DNA of 64,000 nucleotides. It comes from Bacteroidota bacterium (GTDB taxonomy: Bacteria; Bacteroidota; Bacteroidia; AKYH767-A; 2013-40CM-41-45). The position numbers were made by a program, and so were the translations under genes. The notes under the pieces were generated by a model. That model saw only the letters and a program-made list of their open reading frames with translations. It was not told where the DNA came from and searched no databases. This document shows, one piece after another, positions 10,561-20,438 of this stretch. How positions within the stretch are numbered: position 1 is the first letter of the stretch; every line of letters starts with the position of its first letter. Location of the stretch: the NCBI GenBank assembly GCA_016721305.1, contig JADKIH010000006.1, positions 62,001 through 126,000 on the forward strand, written 5' to 3'.

Positions 10561-13510
10561 ATGACAAGAGCATCCTTGCTATATATTTCTGTCCTGCCTC
10601 CTTCAAATTAATTCTGCAAAAGGTGGCGACAAGCTGCCTCCTTTTTACTCGCCGGCTGCAGAGCACTGGGCTGATTCAGTATTGAGTAAACTTTCACCGG
10701 ACGAACGAATATCCCAACTAATGATGGTTTCTGTCTGGTCAAATAAGGACAGCGTTCACATTCGCGAAATCAGAAAGCTCATCACCGACTGGGGTATTGG
10801 TGGACTCATCTTTTTTCAGGGGGGACCGGTTCGGGAAGCAATGCTGACGAACGATTATCAGGCACTCTCAAAAGTTCCATTACTTATTGGAATCGACGGT
10901 GAATGGGGATTGTCTATGCGTCTCGACAGTACTGTTCGTTTCCCGCGACAAATGACGCTATCTGCCATTGCAAATGACAGCCTGATTTATAAGATGGGTG
11001 TGATGATTGCCAATCAATGTAGGCGTATGGGCATTCATACTAATTTCTCGCCTGATGCCGATGTCAATAACAATCCGCTTAACCCTGTAATCGGAAGTCG
11101 TTCTTTCGGCGATAATCCCGACAAGGTTTATCGTAATGGTCTGCTTTACATGAATGGCCTGCAGGATAATCATATTCTCGCTACTGCAAAACACTTTCCG
11201 GGACACGGAAATGCTGATACGGATTCACACCTGTCGTTACCAACCATCGATCAGACTCGCAGTGAACTTGATTCGATTGAATTGAAGCCTTTCCGAAAAT
11301 TGATTGACAGAGGACTGGGGGGAGTAATGGTTGCACACCTCAATGTTCCATCGCTTGATTCTACCGCTAATCTGCCATCGACTTTGTCACAACCAATCGT
11401 TACCGGTTTACTTCAGGGTGACATGAATTTCAAAGGCCTCATCTTTACCGATGCCATGAATATGAAAGGTGTGAGTAGTTGTTATCGCCCAGGTATTCTC
11501 GAAAAATTGGCTTTCATGGCGGGAAACGACATTCTCCTTTGTCTCGAAGATGTACACAAAGCCGTAGAAGAAATCCATTACGCGGTTGAGAATTGCGAGA
11601 TCAAACAAGAGGAGATTGATGCACGGGCAAAGAAATTGCTTATGGTGAAATATTGGGCCGGATTAAGCCACTTCCAAAAGATTGATACAACAAATCTCAT
11701 CGCAGATCTAAATTCTCCCGAAGCTCTCGCCTTGCAGCATGATTTGTATGAACAGGCAATCACAACATTATCAAACAAGGATTCAATCTTGCCATTTCAT
11801 TCAAGAGATTCTCTGCGAATTGCCTCTGTTGTAATCGGTGACAAAAAAGACAATGCTTTTCAAAAGCAATTAAATGAATACGCAACGATCGAAGAATTTG
11901 CTGAGGAAAAAGATGCACCGGTATCTGTCTTCAACGCCTTGTTCAGTTATCTGGAAAACTTCGATTACGTTATTCTCAGCATGCATGGGACAACAATGAA
12001 AGCGCAAACCAATTACGGCATTCCTGAAGCGGCGAATGTTTTTATAGATAGCGTTTTGGCAACTTATAAAACGGTATTTGTCGACTTCGGCAATGCCTAC
12101 ACGTTGTCGAAATTCAGAAATCTCGATAAGGCAAAAGCAGTTGTTTTGGCTTACGAAGATTTTCCTCTCGTCCATTCATTAACTGCACAAGCAATCATGG
12201 GTGGAATTCCAACTAAAGGAAAGCTGCCGGTAAATAGCACTGAGCAATTTAAACGGGATAGTGGAATACCTTCGGCCAATGCCATGCGATTGGGATATGG
12301 CATTCCTGAACAGGTTGGTCTTTCATCTGCTAAGCTAAATGAGATTGACACCATTGTAAAAAAAGCAATTCTTGCGGGAGCCACGCCCGGTTGTCAGGTG
12401 CTCGTTGCGCGTAACGGGAAGATTGTTTACAATAAAGCTTTCGGAACAAAATCGTATTCCGATTTGGATTCGGTACGAACCACTGACTTGTACGATATCG
12501 CTTCGGTTACGAAAATTGCCGCAACTTCTTTAGCTGTGATGAAATTGTTCGACGATAAAAAGATTGATCTCAATCAGCCTTTGTCGAAGTATTATACCAG
12601 ACTAAAGACTACCAATAAAAAGGCATTAACAATAAAAGAAATTCTCGCGCATCAGGCAGGACTTCAGGCATGGATTCCGTTTTATAAGCAAACAATGTCG
12701 GATACATCTTACCTGAAAGGAATTTACTCCAACAAAGCGGATTCTAAGTTTGCTGTAAGAGTGGCCGATAGTCTTTACATGAATACAGCATACAGCGATA
12801 GCTTGCTAACATGGATTTTCAATTCGCCGGTAAAGGATCGGGGCAAATATGTTTACAGCGATTTAGGACCACGATCCTGATGGAAGCTGACCACTGAAAA
12901 GCTGACCAACAAAGCTTACGATGTTTACCTGAATGAGAATTTTTACGGTCCTCTTGGACTCAAACGATTTGGTTATAAACCCAAAGAGAGATTTCCTGTC
13001 AATGAGCTTGTGCCAACAGAAAACGATCTGGTATTCCGCAAGCAGTTAGTTCGTGGCGACGTTCATGATCCGGCTGCCGCCATGATGGGCGGGGTTTCCG
13101 GAAATGCCGGCTTATTCGGCGATGCAAACGATCTTGCCGTTATCATGCAGATGCTTCTGAACAAAGGAACGTACGGCGGTATCACTTATCTCAAAGCTAC
13201 GACTGTCGATTTGTTTACCAAGACTCAATTTGTCCAAAACAATAACCGCCGAGGTTTACTGTTTGATAAACCGGAAGCTGACCCGTCGAAGCCAAGTCCT
13301 TGCGCTAAAGAATGCTCGCCATTAACATTCGGACATCAGGGCTTTACCGGCACTTGTGTTTGGGTTGACCCTCAGTATCAGCTCATCTATATCTTCCTTT
13401 CCAACCGTGTGAATCCTGATGCTGCCAACGATAAGCTGGTGAAAATGAATGTCAGAACTACCATTCAATCAGCGATCTACAAAGCTATGTTTAGCGGAAC
13501 GGCATACTGA
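10561..13510 (+). CDS. GH3 beta-N-acetylhexosaminidase (NagZ-like) fused to a beta-lactamase-family serine hydrolase (frameshifted)
   Basis: Exported two-domain enzyme of the kind seen in Bacteroidota. The GH3 domain has KHFPGHGNADTDSH (the NagZ-type Asp-His loop) and the nucleophile motif FTDAMNMKG. It should remove N-acetylglucosamine from peptidoglycan fragments. The C-terminal domain has the serine-hydrolase Ser-x-x-Lys motif SVTK, a YSD triad in VYSDLG and a HQGFTGT box, so it resembles class C beta-lactamases, penicillin-binding proteins and esterases. Three disruptions are bridged: one extra base between the ATG at 10561 (signal peptide MTRASLLYISVL) and about 10603, and a pair of compensating indels around 12868-12884 that create a TGA within DLGP-ILM-KLTTEKL. 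The same frame resumes downstream. The repaired length of about 982 residues fits the fusion family. Substrate of the second domain unknown. Confidence 0.85.
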
Positions 13511-13659
13511 CCAATCATAAAAGGCAACTGACCTAATACTTGCTTTTCTGTGGTTTTTTAGCCTAACTTTAGCGTCAATTAATTGTACCGCTTGCTCGGT
13601 TTATTTGCAGCATTACGCACTTATGGGAGTCGGTGTTTTTAATACGTTATTGACAGACT

Positions 13660-14790
13660 ATGAAGATTGGAATCTTGTGTTATCCTACTTTTGGCGGTAG
13701 TGGAGTTGTGGCAACGGAGCTGGGAAAAGCACTGGCCGAAAAGGGACATAGCGTTCACTTCATTACGTATAGTCAACCTGTGCGTCTCGAACATTTCGTA
13801 GAAAACGTTTTTTATCACGAAGTATCGGTTGCCGATTATCCTTTGTTCGAATATGCTCCATACGAAACGGCTCTTACGAGTAAGCTTGTCGACGTAGCCA
13901 GTTTCGAAAAACTCGACATCGTACATGTGCATTATGCTATTCCACATGCTTCTGTTGCTTACATGGCAAAGAAGATCATGGAATCGCAAGGACAACGTCT
14001 TCCATTTATCACCACGCTACACGGTACGGATATCACGCTGGTCGGAAAGAATGAGAGTTATTCACCTGTTGTAACTTTTGCCATCAATCAGAGTGATGCA
14101 GTAACTTCTGTTTCTGATTCATTAAGATCGGAGACGTATGCAAATTTCAAAATCAACAAAGAAATCGATGTTATTCCCAATTTCATCGACCTCCGTAGAT
14201 TCAATAAGCAACGACGCGACCATTTTCGTCGAGCCATTGCTCCCAATAATGAGCGTCTGATCGTTCACGCTTCGAATTTCCGTCCGGTAAAGCGAGTAGG
14301 AGATGTCGTGCGTGTATTCAATAAAATTGCAGAGAAGATTCCGTCTAAGTTGCTTCTTATCGGCGACGGACCGGAGCGAAGTCATGTCGAAAAAGAATGC
14401 CGTGAATCATCGGCCTGCGAACACATTCGCTTCCTGGGAAAGATCGATGTAGTGGAAGAGATTCTTTCTATTTGCGACCTCTTCGTGCTGCCATCCGAAA
14501 CAGAATCATTCGGTTTGGCTGCATTAGAAGCGATGGCTTGTCAGGTTCCGGTAATCAGTACAAATACAGGCGGACTTCCGGAAGTTAATCTTCAGGGTTA
14601 TTCAGGATATATGAGTAATGTTGGTGATATCGACGATATGGCCCGCAATGCAATTCATATTCTTGAAAATGACCAGACGTTAATGCAATTTAAAAAGCAG
14701 GCACTCGAACATGCACGAAAATTTGATATACAAAGAGTACTGCCGATTTATGAGGCTCTGTATCAAAAAGTAATTTCTGAGAATCAGTAA
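13660..14790 (+). CDS. bshA: N-acetyl-alpha-D-glucosaminyl L-malate synthase
   Basis: GT4 glycosyltransferase that joins GlcNAc from UDP-GlcNAc to L-malate, the first step of bacillithiol synthesis in the cytoplasm. The 376-residue protein has the BshA N-terminus IGILCYPTFGGSGVVATELG, the acceptor-side HVHYAIPHA and TTLHGTDITLVG segments, and the donor-side ETESFGLAALEAMACQVP with the GT4 E-x7-E pair. Length and motifs match BshA better than a generic GT4. hemJ follows 17 bases later. bshB and bshC are not in the window. Bacillithiol is known in several Bacteroidota as well as Firmicutes. The frame is intact. Confidence 0.93.
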   Translation: MKIGILCYPTFGGSGVVATELGKALAEKGHSVHFITYSQPVRLEHFVENVFYHEVSVADYPLFEYAPYETALTSKLVDVASFEKLDIVHVHYAIPHASVAYMAKKIMESQGQRLPFITTLHGTDITLVGKNESYSPVVTFAINQSDAVTSVSDSLRSETYANFKINKEIDVIPNFIDLRRFNKQRRDHFRRAIAPNNERLIVHASNFRPVKRVGDVVRVFNKIAEKIPSKLLLIGDGPERSHVEKECRESSACEHIRFLGKIDVVEEILSICDLFVLPSETESFGLAALEAMACQVPVISTNTGGLPEVNLQGYSGYMSNVGDIDDMARNAIHILENDQTLMQFKKQALEHARKFDIQRVLPIYEALYQKVISENQ

Positions 14791-14807
14791 CACAAATTCA
14801 ATCCTAT

Positions 14808-15353
14808 ATGACAATCTTCTCTCATCCGTATCTGATTGCCCTGCATCTCATCTTCGTCATTACCTGGTTCGCCGGCCTTTTCTATATCGTTCGTTTATTC
14901 GTTTATCATGCTGAAGCAAAGCAGATGAATGAGCCTGACCGAAGTATTTTGATCAACCACTTTAAAGGCGCTGAAAAGCGTTTGTGGTATGGTATCACTT
15001 GGCCATCGGCAATTCTTACGTTGATCTTCGGATATTTGCTTTGGATTAAACAGTACGGCGGATTTACTCCTCCATGGTTGTGGTTGAAATTTGGTTTTGT
15101 GCTTGGCTTGTTTATTTATCACATCCTATGCGGACGAATGCTACGCAATTTTCAAAAGGATGATTTCAAATATACGGGAATGCAAATGCGTATGTGGAAT
15201 GAAGTAGCAACGTTATTTTTAGTTGCCATCATTTTCGTTATTTCGATGAAAGATACGTTCAGCTGGATTCCGGGATTGCTTGGGCTTGTTGCTTTCTCAC
15301 TCTTATTGGTAGCCGGTATTCGCCTTTACAAAAAACTGAGAGAGAAAAAATAA
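14808..15353 (+). CDS. hemJ: HemJ-type protoporphyrinogen IX oxidase
   Basis: 181-residue inner-membrane protein with four to five hydrophobic helices. Family features visible: His in LIALHLIFVITWFAGLFYIVRLFVYH near residues 13-34, the EKRLWYGITWPS helix, WLWLKFGFVLGLFIYHILCGR with a second conserved His, and a basic C-terminus. HemJ oxidises protoporphyrinogen IX to protoporphyrin IX late in heme synthesis. It probably shares a transcript with bshA. It converges on the SUI1 gene with a 22-base gap. The frame is intact. Confidence 0.87.
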   Translation: MTIFSHPYLIALHLIFVITWFAGLFYIVRLFVYHAEAKQMNEPDRSILINHFKGAEKRLWYGITWPSAILTLIFGYLLWIKQYGGFTPPWLWLKFGFVLGLFIYHILCGRMLRNFQKDDFKYTGMQMRMWNEVATLFLVAIIFVISMKDTFSWIPGLLGLVAFSLLLVAGIRLYKKLREKK

Positions 15354-15375
15354 TACTCTTTCATTCAGAAAAAAA

Positions 15376-15720
15376 TCAACCTCCGGCTTTTTTGGCCTTG
15401 TAACCTGCTCTGGTAAGCAGGTCGAGAACGCGATCGCGATGATCTCCCTGTATCAGAATTTCTCCGTCTTTTACTGCTCCGCCGACACCACACTTTGATT
15501 TTAACTCACGGCCTAATTTCTCCAGATCATCTTCCTTGCCGACAAAGCCGGTAATAAGTGTCACGGCTTTTCCTCCGCGATTTTTACGATCGAGAGAAAT
15601 TTTCAGATTTTGCTGAGAAGGAAGAACAGTTGCTCCTGAATGAGGTGTGGCTCCCTGATAGTTGAAAGTCGGATTCGTAGAATATACTACGCCGTCTTTG
15701 CTATTATTCTTTTTGGACAT
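15376..15720 (-). CDS. YciH/SUI1-family translation initiation factor-like protein
   Basis: 114 residues from ATG 15720 ([12 protein letters not shown]). The C-terminal two thirds is a SUI1/eIF1 fold: [20 protein letters not shown], then [31 protein letters not shown] and [13 protein letters not shown]. Eukaryotic eIF1 and archaeal aIF1 guard start-codon choice. The bacterial YciH role is less clear, with stress-linked translation control proposed. The N-terminal 30 residues are unstructured and Ser/Thr/Gly-rich. The gene is one base downstream of the DgkA-type kinase gene on the same strand, so it is probably co-transcribed. Confidence 0.85.
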   Translation of the reverse strand: MSKKNNSKDGVVYSTNPTFNYQGATPHSGATVLPSQQNLKISLDRKNRGGKAVTLITGFVGKEDDLEKLGRELKSKCGVGGAVKDGEILIQGDHRDRVLDLLTRAGYKAKKAGG

Positions 15721-15721
15721 C

Positions 15722-16084
15722 TTAAAAAAGACTGATGATTCGTGGAACGAAGATAATACATCCGATAATAGCAGACACAGAGGCTGCAATTAAAACAGCT
15801 GCAGCTGCAATATCTTTTGCCATTCCTGCTTTTTGATTCTGCTCCGGCATAGCCAGATCTACATTCATTTCAATCGAAGTGTTGATCAACTCAGCTGAAA
15901 TAACGGAGCCGATACAGAATAAAACTATGCACCATTCCAGTGGAGCAATTCTGAAATAGGAGGAGGCGATGATTACAGCAAGAGCTGTAAATACATGGAA
16001 CCTCATGTTAAACTGACTTCGAAAGGCCGACGAAATTCCTGCCGATGCGAAAGCGAAACTCTTAAATATGTTTTTGAAACGCAC
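15722..16084 (-). CDS. dgkA: DgkA-type lipid kinase (diacylglycerol or undecaprenol kinase)
   Basis: 120-residue integral membrane kinase with three helices. Family motifs: the amphipathic N-terminus with [16 protein letters not shown], the catalytic helix [13 protein letters not shown] (Glu and Asn bind ATP-Mg) and [13 protein letters not shown]. The E. coli enzyme phosphorylates diacylglycerol, and Gram-positive relatives phosphorylate undecaprenol; sequence alone does not decide between them here. It lies in a minus-strand run with an LtaS/OpgB-like transferase and a second lipid kinase, which favours diacylglycerol recycling (inference). Confidence 0.88.
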   Translation of the reverse strand: MRFKNIFKSFAFASAGISSAFRSQFNMRFHVFTALAVIIASSYFRIAPLEWCIVLFCIGSVISAELINTSIEMNVDLAMPEQNQKAGMAKDIAAAAVLIAASVSAIIGCIIFVPRIISLF

Positions 16085-16174
16085 TTCCCGTATTTTATTT
16101 CTGATACGAATAATCCTGATCTTATTGAACCGGCATGAGAATTTTACTGATGAACCCTCGCCAATTTCTCCGCC

Positions 16175-17049
16175 TCATTTTTTCCTGACTACAACATTCA
16201 ACGATAGGGGATGCATTTGAATGTTTATGTCGCCTTTTAATTCTACCGGCTCACCATCAATGTGCCCTTTTAGGTTCCCGCTGTTCTTTACAGTAATTGA
16301 TTTTCCGGTCAATCTATCGAAGTACCGTGAGCCGTGAAGATTATTCTTCATCATGCGGTAAATCAGATGAGGTGCAAAAACGAGAGGGAATTTTTTGACA
16401 ATTGAAATGTCGATGATGCCATCCTGAATGTCGGCAAACGGTGCTATGATAGCATTGTTCCCGAACTGCGACGAATTGGCAAAGGTGAGGAGAAAACAGT
16501 TCTTTACGTACTCTTTTCCGTCAACAAGAATAGTGAAATCCCGCGATTTGTATTTGAAGAATTCCGTCAATACCAGTTTTACGTAGGTAGAATAACCTCT
16601 TGTCCCCGCGGTGGCAAACAGATGGGCAATGTGTGCATCAAAGCCGATACCAAATGTGCCGGCGCAAAATTTATCGTTAATTGTTAAGGTGTCGATTCGT
16701 TCAGTGTAGCTGTGATTGATCATTCGCACGGCTTCCTTAAAATCGAGAGGGATGCCCAAATGCCGCGCCAGGCCATTTCCCGAACCGGTAGGAATAATTC
16801 CCATCGATGTCTTGCTGCCGACTAAACCTTTGCCGACTTCATTTACGGAACCATCACCGCCTACAACTACTACGATATCGTAATTCATTGCAGCCGCCTC
16901 GCGAGCAAGCTCCGTCGCATGATGCGGAGCTTTATACGCAATGTCTAATCCAAACTGACTCGTATCAACATAGGCTTTGATCCATTCCGCAAAGTGCTCT
17001 TTGCTGGTAGCCCTGAATTAGGATTTATGATGTACCGGATTTTTTTCAT
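16175..17049 (-). CDS. Soluble diacylglycerol/sphingosine-kinase-fold lipid kinase (frameshifted near 17005)
   Basis: YegS/DgkB-like kinase of the DAGK catalytic family. The N-terminus MKKIRYIINPNSG is in one frame. After one missing G in a GGG run near 17005, the frame continues with TSKEHFAEWIKAY and then the nucleotide-binding VVVGGDGSVNEVGKGL and IIPTGSGNGLARHL. The C-terminal half has the expected GFDAHIAHLF, DGIIDISI and HIDGEP motifs. Repaired length is about 291 residues, typical of the family. Its ATG overlaps the stop of the upstream LtaS-like gene as ATGA, so the two are translationally coupled. The role is phosphorylation of diacylglycerol or a related lipid at the inner membrane. 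Confidence 0.87.
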
Positions 17050-18947
17050 TTCACTTTCTGAATGTTCATTCGGTTGTGAATCATCGATTCGTTATAATTC
17101 CTGATAAAGGCTTTTGTCTTTCTCTCCAGCGTAGTCTCCGGATCAGCAATTGATGTTACTCCCGGATCTACAGTGTATTTAGTTAAGGTGTTTTCACCAA
17201 CGGTATCGAGGACAAAGGAATAGCATCCGGATAAGCATTGATAGGTATCGTTCAGGAAATTGATCGAAAACCCTTCCGAGCTTTTGTCAAATATACTTTT
17301 TCCAAAAGCAAAATATGGCTGATCGTAGTGAAGAAAATTAAGTACCGATGGCATGATATCAATTTGCTGAGTTACTTCATGCGAAACACCCTTGAGCGAA
17401 TCTCCGGGAAGGTAATACAAAACCGGAACAGCATACATGCCCGGACGACTCTGATAAAATGTAAGTTCAGACAAAGCTGTATGATCAGCCGTAAGAACAA
17501 AGAGGGTATTATTGAACCACGGCATTTGAGAAGCAGTCTCGAAGAACTTACGAAGCGAATAATCGGCGTACTCAATGCTGCGGTGAATCGGTAATGTTCC
17601 TTCTTTGAATGTCTTCTCATACTTTGCCGGAACAACGTAGGGGTGGTGTGATGACAATGTAAAGATCGTTGCCAAAAAAGGGCCCTCATTCTTACTGAGC
17701 TCTTTCGTACATCGTTGTAAAAATGGCTCATCGTATATTCCCCAATTTCCATCGAAGTCGCTATCATCATTGTATTCTTTCCGCCCGAAATAGGACTCAT
17801 ATCCGGCCAGTCGGGCAAAATTATCGAAGCCCATCGTGCCGTTAGTTCCTCCATGATAGAAAGTAGAGTGGTAGCCTTTCGTTTTTAACAGCGAAGCCAA
17901 AGAGGTAATCGAATTGGAAGAATAGGCTGAAGTGATAAACGGTTCGGGCAAGAGTGCCGGAATACCGGCAAGAATCGCGGGAATACCTTCGATCGATCGC
18001 TTCCCGTTTGCAAAGGCGTTCACACACCATAAACCATGCTGTGAAAGTGAATCGAGAAAGGGCGTATGGCCTTTTGAATTGTTCAGCGAGCCGATGTACT
18101 CACGACCAAAACTCTCGAGGATTAAAACAACGACGTTCATCTTTCGGAATTGCATGCTCGTATCCGGTTGGTGAATGACGGGTGATATGGATTCTGCTTC
18201 GGCACGACTGAAATAATGAACTTCCTGTAAGGCTGTTTTGCCGTATGTTTTTATGAAGGTGAATGGAGTATTCAATAGGAGTGCCGTCTCTTTTGCACTG
18301 CCGTATTGCGAGGCGCTGATGATTGATAATGGCTTATACTGTAAACCACCACGAAATCCGATGAAATATAGTCCGGAGAATACAAGCACCCATACAATCT
18401 TGCCAATGATCTTTTGACCGAATGGCCGATTGAAAATGTCGAGCTTTCCTGAATACTTTTTTTGCTTCGGATAAAATCGATAGAGAAAATAAATTAAAGC
18501 AAAAAGAAAGATCACGACATACCAAAAGTCGAGTACCATCTTTGGAACGGTATTCATAAAGTCCTCACCGAATCCCATGATCTTCAAAAAATCGCCCGTG
18601 GCTCTTTTTCCGGAGAAACGGAAGAGCGCAACATCCAAACAATTCAGGAACAGGAGAAGCGAATTGAGCAGAACGTAGATAAACTTGGTTATCCTTCGCC
18701 AAAAGAGTGAATCGAAAAAGGTGAGCGGTATCAAATGAAGCAGGATTACCGGCGTATTTATGATAACAATGGCGGTAATGTCGAATCGTGTTCCCCAGAA
18801 AAAGCAACGGAACAATTGCCCTGCATTCAGCGAAGTGAAGTAGGAGTAGTTGAATATCAGAAAGAGTATTCTGGTAATAAAGAAAAGCAGCAGTAGCAAT
18901 AAAATGCGCTCCAGCAGGAGTAGGAAACTGCTCTTGTTTGATGACAT
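17046..18947 (-). CDS. LtaS/OpgB-like phosphoglycerol (or phosphoethanolamine) transferase, sulfatase fold
   Basis: 633 residues. Five hydrophobic helices fill the first 210 residues. The periplasmic sulfatase/alkaline-phosphatase-fold domain follows, with the metal-ligand Glu near 276 in VVVLILESFGREYIG, the nucleophile segment ANGKRSIEGIPAIL with Ser/Thr near 317, SSHHPY, and the Asp-His pair LTADHTAL near 488. Enzymes of this class move glycerol phosphate or ethanolamine phosphate from phospholipid to a glycan or lipid A. The phosphoglycerol type releases diacylglycerol. The direct downstream overlap with a lipid kinase supports the phosphoglycerol type, but the acceptor is unknown in this Gram-negative host. 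The frame is intact. Confidence 0.88.
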   Translation of the reverse strand: MSSNKSSFLLLLERILLLLLLFFITRILFLIFNYSYFTSLNAGQLFRCFFWGTRFDITAIVIINTPVILLHLIPLTFFDSLFWRRITKFIYVLLNSLLLFLNCLDVALFRFSGKRATGDFLKIMGFGEDFMNTVPKMVLDFWYVVIFLFALIYFLYRFYPKQKKYSGKLDIFNRPFGQKIIGKIVWVLVFSGLYFIGFRGGLQYKPLSIISASQYGSAKETALLLNTPFTFIKTYGKTALQEVHYFSRAEAESISPVIHQPDTSMQFRKMNVVVLILESFGREYIGSLNNSKGHTPFLDSLSQHGLWCVNAFANGKRSIEGIPAILAGIPALLPEPFITSAYSSNSITSLASLLKTKGYHSTFYHGGTNGTMGFDNFARLAGYESYFGRKEYNDDSDFDGNWGIYDEPFLQRCTKELSKNEGPFLATIFTLSSHHPYVVPAKYEKTFKEGTLPIHRSIEYADYSLRKFFETASQMPWFNNTLFVLTADHTALSELTFYQSRPGMYAVPVLYYLPGDSLKGVSHEVTQQIDIMPSVLNFLHYDQPYFAFGKSIFDKSSEGFSINFLNDTYQCLSGCYSFVLDTVGENTLTKYTVDPGVTSIADPETTLERKTKAFIRNYNESMIHNRMNIQKVK

Positions 18948-18974
18948 GTTGCGCTAAAGTAGATGAATTCCGAC

Positions 18975-19004
18975 AAAAAAAAGCTGCTTAAAGTTGCGGC
19001 TTTT
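18975..19004 (-). terminator. Probable terminator of the DUF5011-type gene
   Basis: Read on the minus strand, AAAAGC...GCTTTT forms a short stem with inner GC pairs, followed by a run of T. It lies just after the stop of the lipoprotein gene at 19021 and before the LtaS-like gene. Confidence 0.5.
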
Positions 19005-19020
19005 CCCTTTTCAATTAAAA

Positions 19021-19707
19021 TCAGTTGTATGCGTGTACCTTACAGTAAACCACAATGTTCGGAATCTGAGTTACACGAACAGTGAAGTCGAGCACAAAGT
19101 GTCCGCTTACTCTGGTAATGGTTCCCTCACCGACGCTTTCGACCAGAATCGAAGAGTTAGGACCAAGTGGATATTGCGGCGGAACACTGATTCCGGTGCC
19201 ATTCACAATATTGCAAGTAATATTGTCTGTAATGGTGTGCTGGAAAATAGGGTTGAAGTAGAACGTGAATTCATCCGCGGTAGTATCCGTCAGAGTCGCT
19301 GCGCTTGTATCATAAATGTTAAAACTGCTGCCAACTACTGAGTCGAATTCAGCATTGGTGAATGCCGCCGATGCCAAATCAGATCCTCTCCAGTTTACAA
19401 TCACTTTGCGCGATGATGTACTCACGTTTCCTGCCTTGTCGTATGCTGTGTAAGTAATGGTATAAATGCCCGGTGCATCTACATCGGGATTGGTAGCTGA
19501 GAAGGTCGACGTCACATCGACTGTGCCGTCTTCTTCATCGTTAGCAATGGCGCCGGCATCGGTGTAAGTGTCGCCTTTAGAAATGATGACGGTAGCATCA
19601 CCGTTTAGCGAGATCACAGGCGAAGTGGTGTCGTCTTTCGAACAGCCGTAAAATGCAAGGACGATGAGTAAGATCCCGGCAAGACCGAGACTGAATTTGT
19701 TTTTCAT
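19021..19707 (-). CDS. Lipoprotein with DUF5011/HYR-like immunoglobulin domain
   Basis: 228 residues with a lipoprotein signal peptide (MKNKFSLGLAGILLIVLAFYGC; lipobox Cys at 22) followed by KDD. Residues about 28-105 form a DUF5011-type Ig-like domain: SPVISLNGDATVIISKGD, TDAGAIANDEEDGTVDVT and GIYTITYTAYDKAGN. The second half is beta-rich with no domain I can name. DUF5011 domains are found in surface proteins and act as spacers or adhesion modules. The gene is preceded by an AT-rich region and followed by a terminator. The protein is probably a surface or periplasmic lipoprotein of unknown ligand. Confidence 0.82.
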   Translation of the reverse strand: MKNKFSLGLAGILLIVLAFYGCSKDDTTSPVISLNGDATVIISKGDTYTDAGAIANDEEDGTVDVTSTFSATNPDVDAPGIYTITYTAYDKAGNVSTSSRKVIVNWRGSDLASAAFTNAEFDSVVGSSFNIYDTSAATLTDTTADEFTFYFNPIFQHTITDNITCNIVNGTGISVPPQYPLGPNSSILVESVGEGTITRVSGHFVLDFTVRVTQIPNIVVYCKVHAYN

Positions 19708-19878
19708 AGATTGAACCGGATTTTAATTCCGGTGTAAATTTAATGTTATTATCTTTCCCTGACTTCGTTGGTATGGAATAATACCTATCGATGAGTGTCA
19801 ACAGATTATTTTAACCCTGAGAAAATTTCTGTTGATTAAATTCGACCATTCTAATGTGCTTGAATTGACAAAAAATTC

Positions 19879-19886
19879 TACATTTG
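19879..19886 (+). promoter_or_regulatory. Bacteroidota -7 promoter box (TACATTTG)
   Basis: TACATTTG matches TAnnTTTG and lies 34 bases before the ATG of the Ala-rich lipoprotein. A TTG at 19860-19862 is 16 bases upstream, slightly shorter than the usual -33 spacing. Confidence 0.6.
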
Positions 19887-19920
19887 TCGACCACATACAC
19901 TTAAAGTAAACTCGAAAACA

Positions 19921-20320
19921 TGAAGAAAATCTTCTCTCTCCTTACCATTGCTGCATTCGCTTCATCATTGCTTGCGGCCCAAGCGCGGAAGAGCAAGCTG
20001 CCAAAGTAAAAGCTGAGCAGGATTCGATCACTGCTGCCGTTCAAAAAGCGGTGAATGATTCAATCGCAGAGGCTACGGCAAAAGCTGCCCAGGCTGAACA
20101 GGATTCGATCGCACAAGCTGCCGAAACTGCTCGTCAGGATTCAATTGCTAAGGCCGAAGAAGCTTCCCAAAAGAAAGCAAGTTCAAAGGCAAAACCGGCA
20201 AAAAGTACGGCCACGGTACAACAAGCTAAGCCTGCTCCGGCCACAAAAGCGGAAACTAATGAGCTAAAGGGAGTTAACAGCAAAACCAAAGGAGCTTTGG
20301 ATAAGCTGAAAAAGAAGTAA
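19921..20320 (+). CDS. Ala/Gln/Ser-rich repeat lipoprotein (frameshifted near 19972)
   Basis: Starts MKKIFSLLTIAAFASS. After one missing base near 19972 the frame continues as CGPSAEEQAAKVKAEQ, which supplies a lipobox Cys and matches the ACGPSAEE of the gene 120 bases downstream. The mature part repeats a Q/N-D-S-I-A/T core about every 12-16 residues (EQDSITAA, NDSIAEA, EQDSIAQA, RQDSIAKA) and should form a long helix. It ends Lys-rich (LDKLKKK). Two tandem lipoprotein genes of this type suggest duplication. A peptidoglycan or outer-membrane spacer role is possible but unproven. No known family recognised. Confidence 0.7.
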
Positions 20321-20377
20321 AAACGGACATTTGAAGTTATTCACAAGCAAAATGTTAATCATTTTTTAGTTAATGCT

Positions 20378-20406
20378 TTTGATTGATCAAAAAGTTATTA
20401 CTTTTG
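20378..20406 (+). promoter_or_regulatory. Bacteroidota -33/-7 promoter (TTTG, 17 bases, TACTTTTG)
   Basis: TTTG at 20378-20381 and TACTTTTG at 20399-20406 fit the Flavobacterium-type consensus TTG-N17-23-TAnnTTTG, with 17 bases between. The start codon of the small lipoprotein is 33 bases after the box. This is the best-formed promoter seen in the window. Confidence 0.75.
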
Positions 20407-20438
20407 CGCCCATTAAATAAACAAACCTAAAAAATAAA

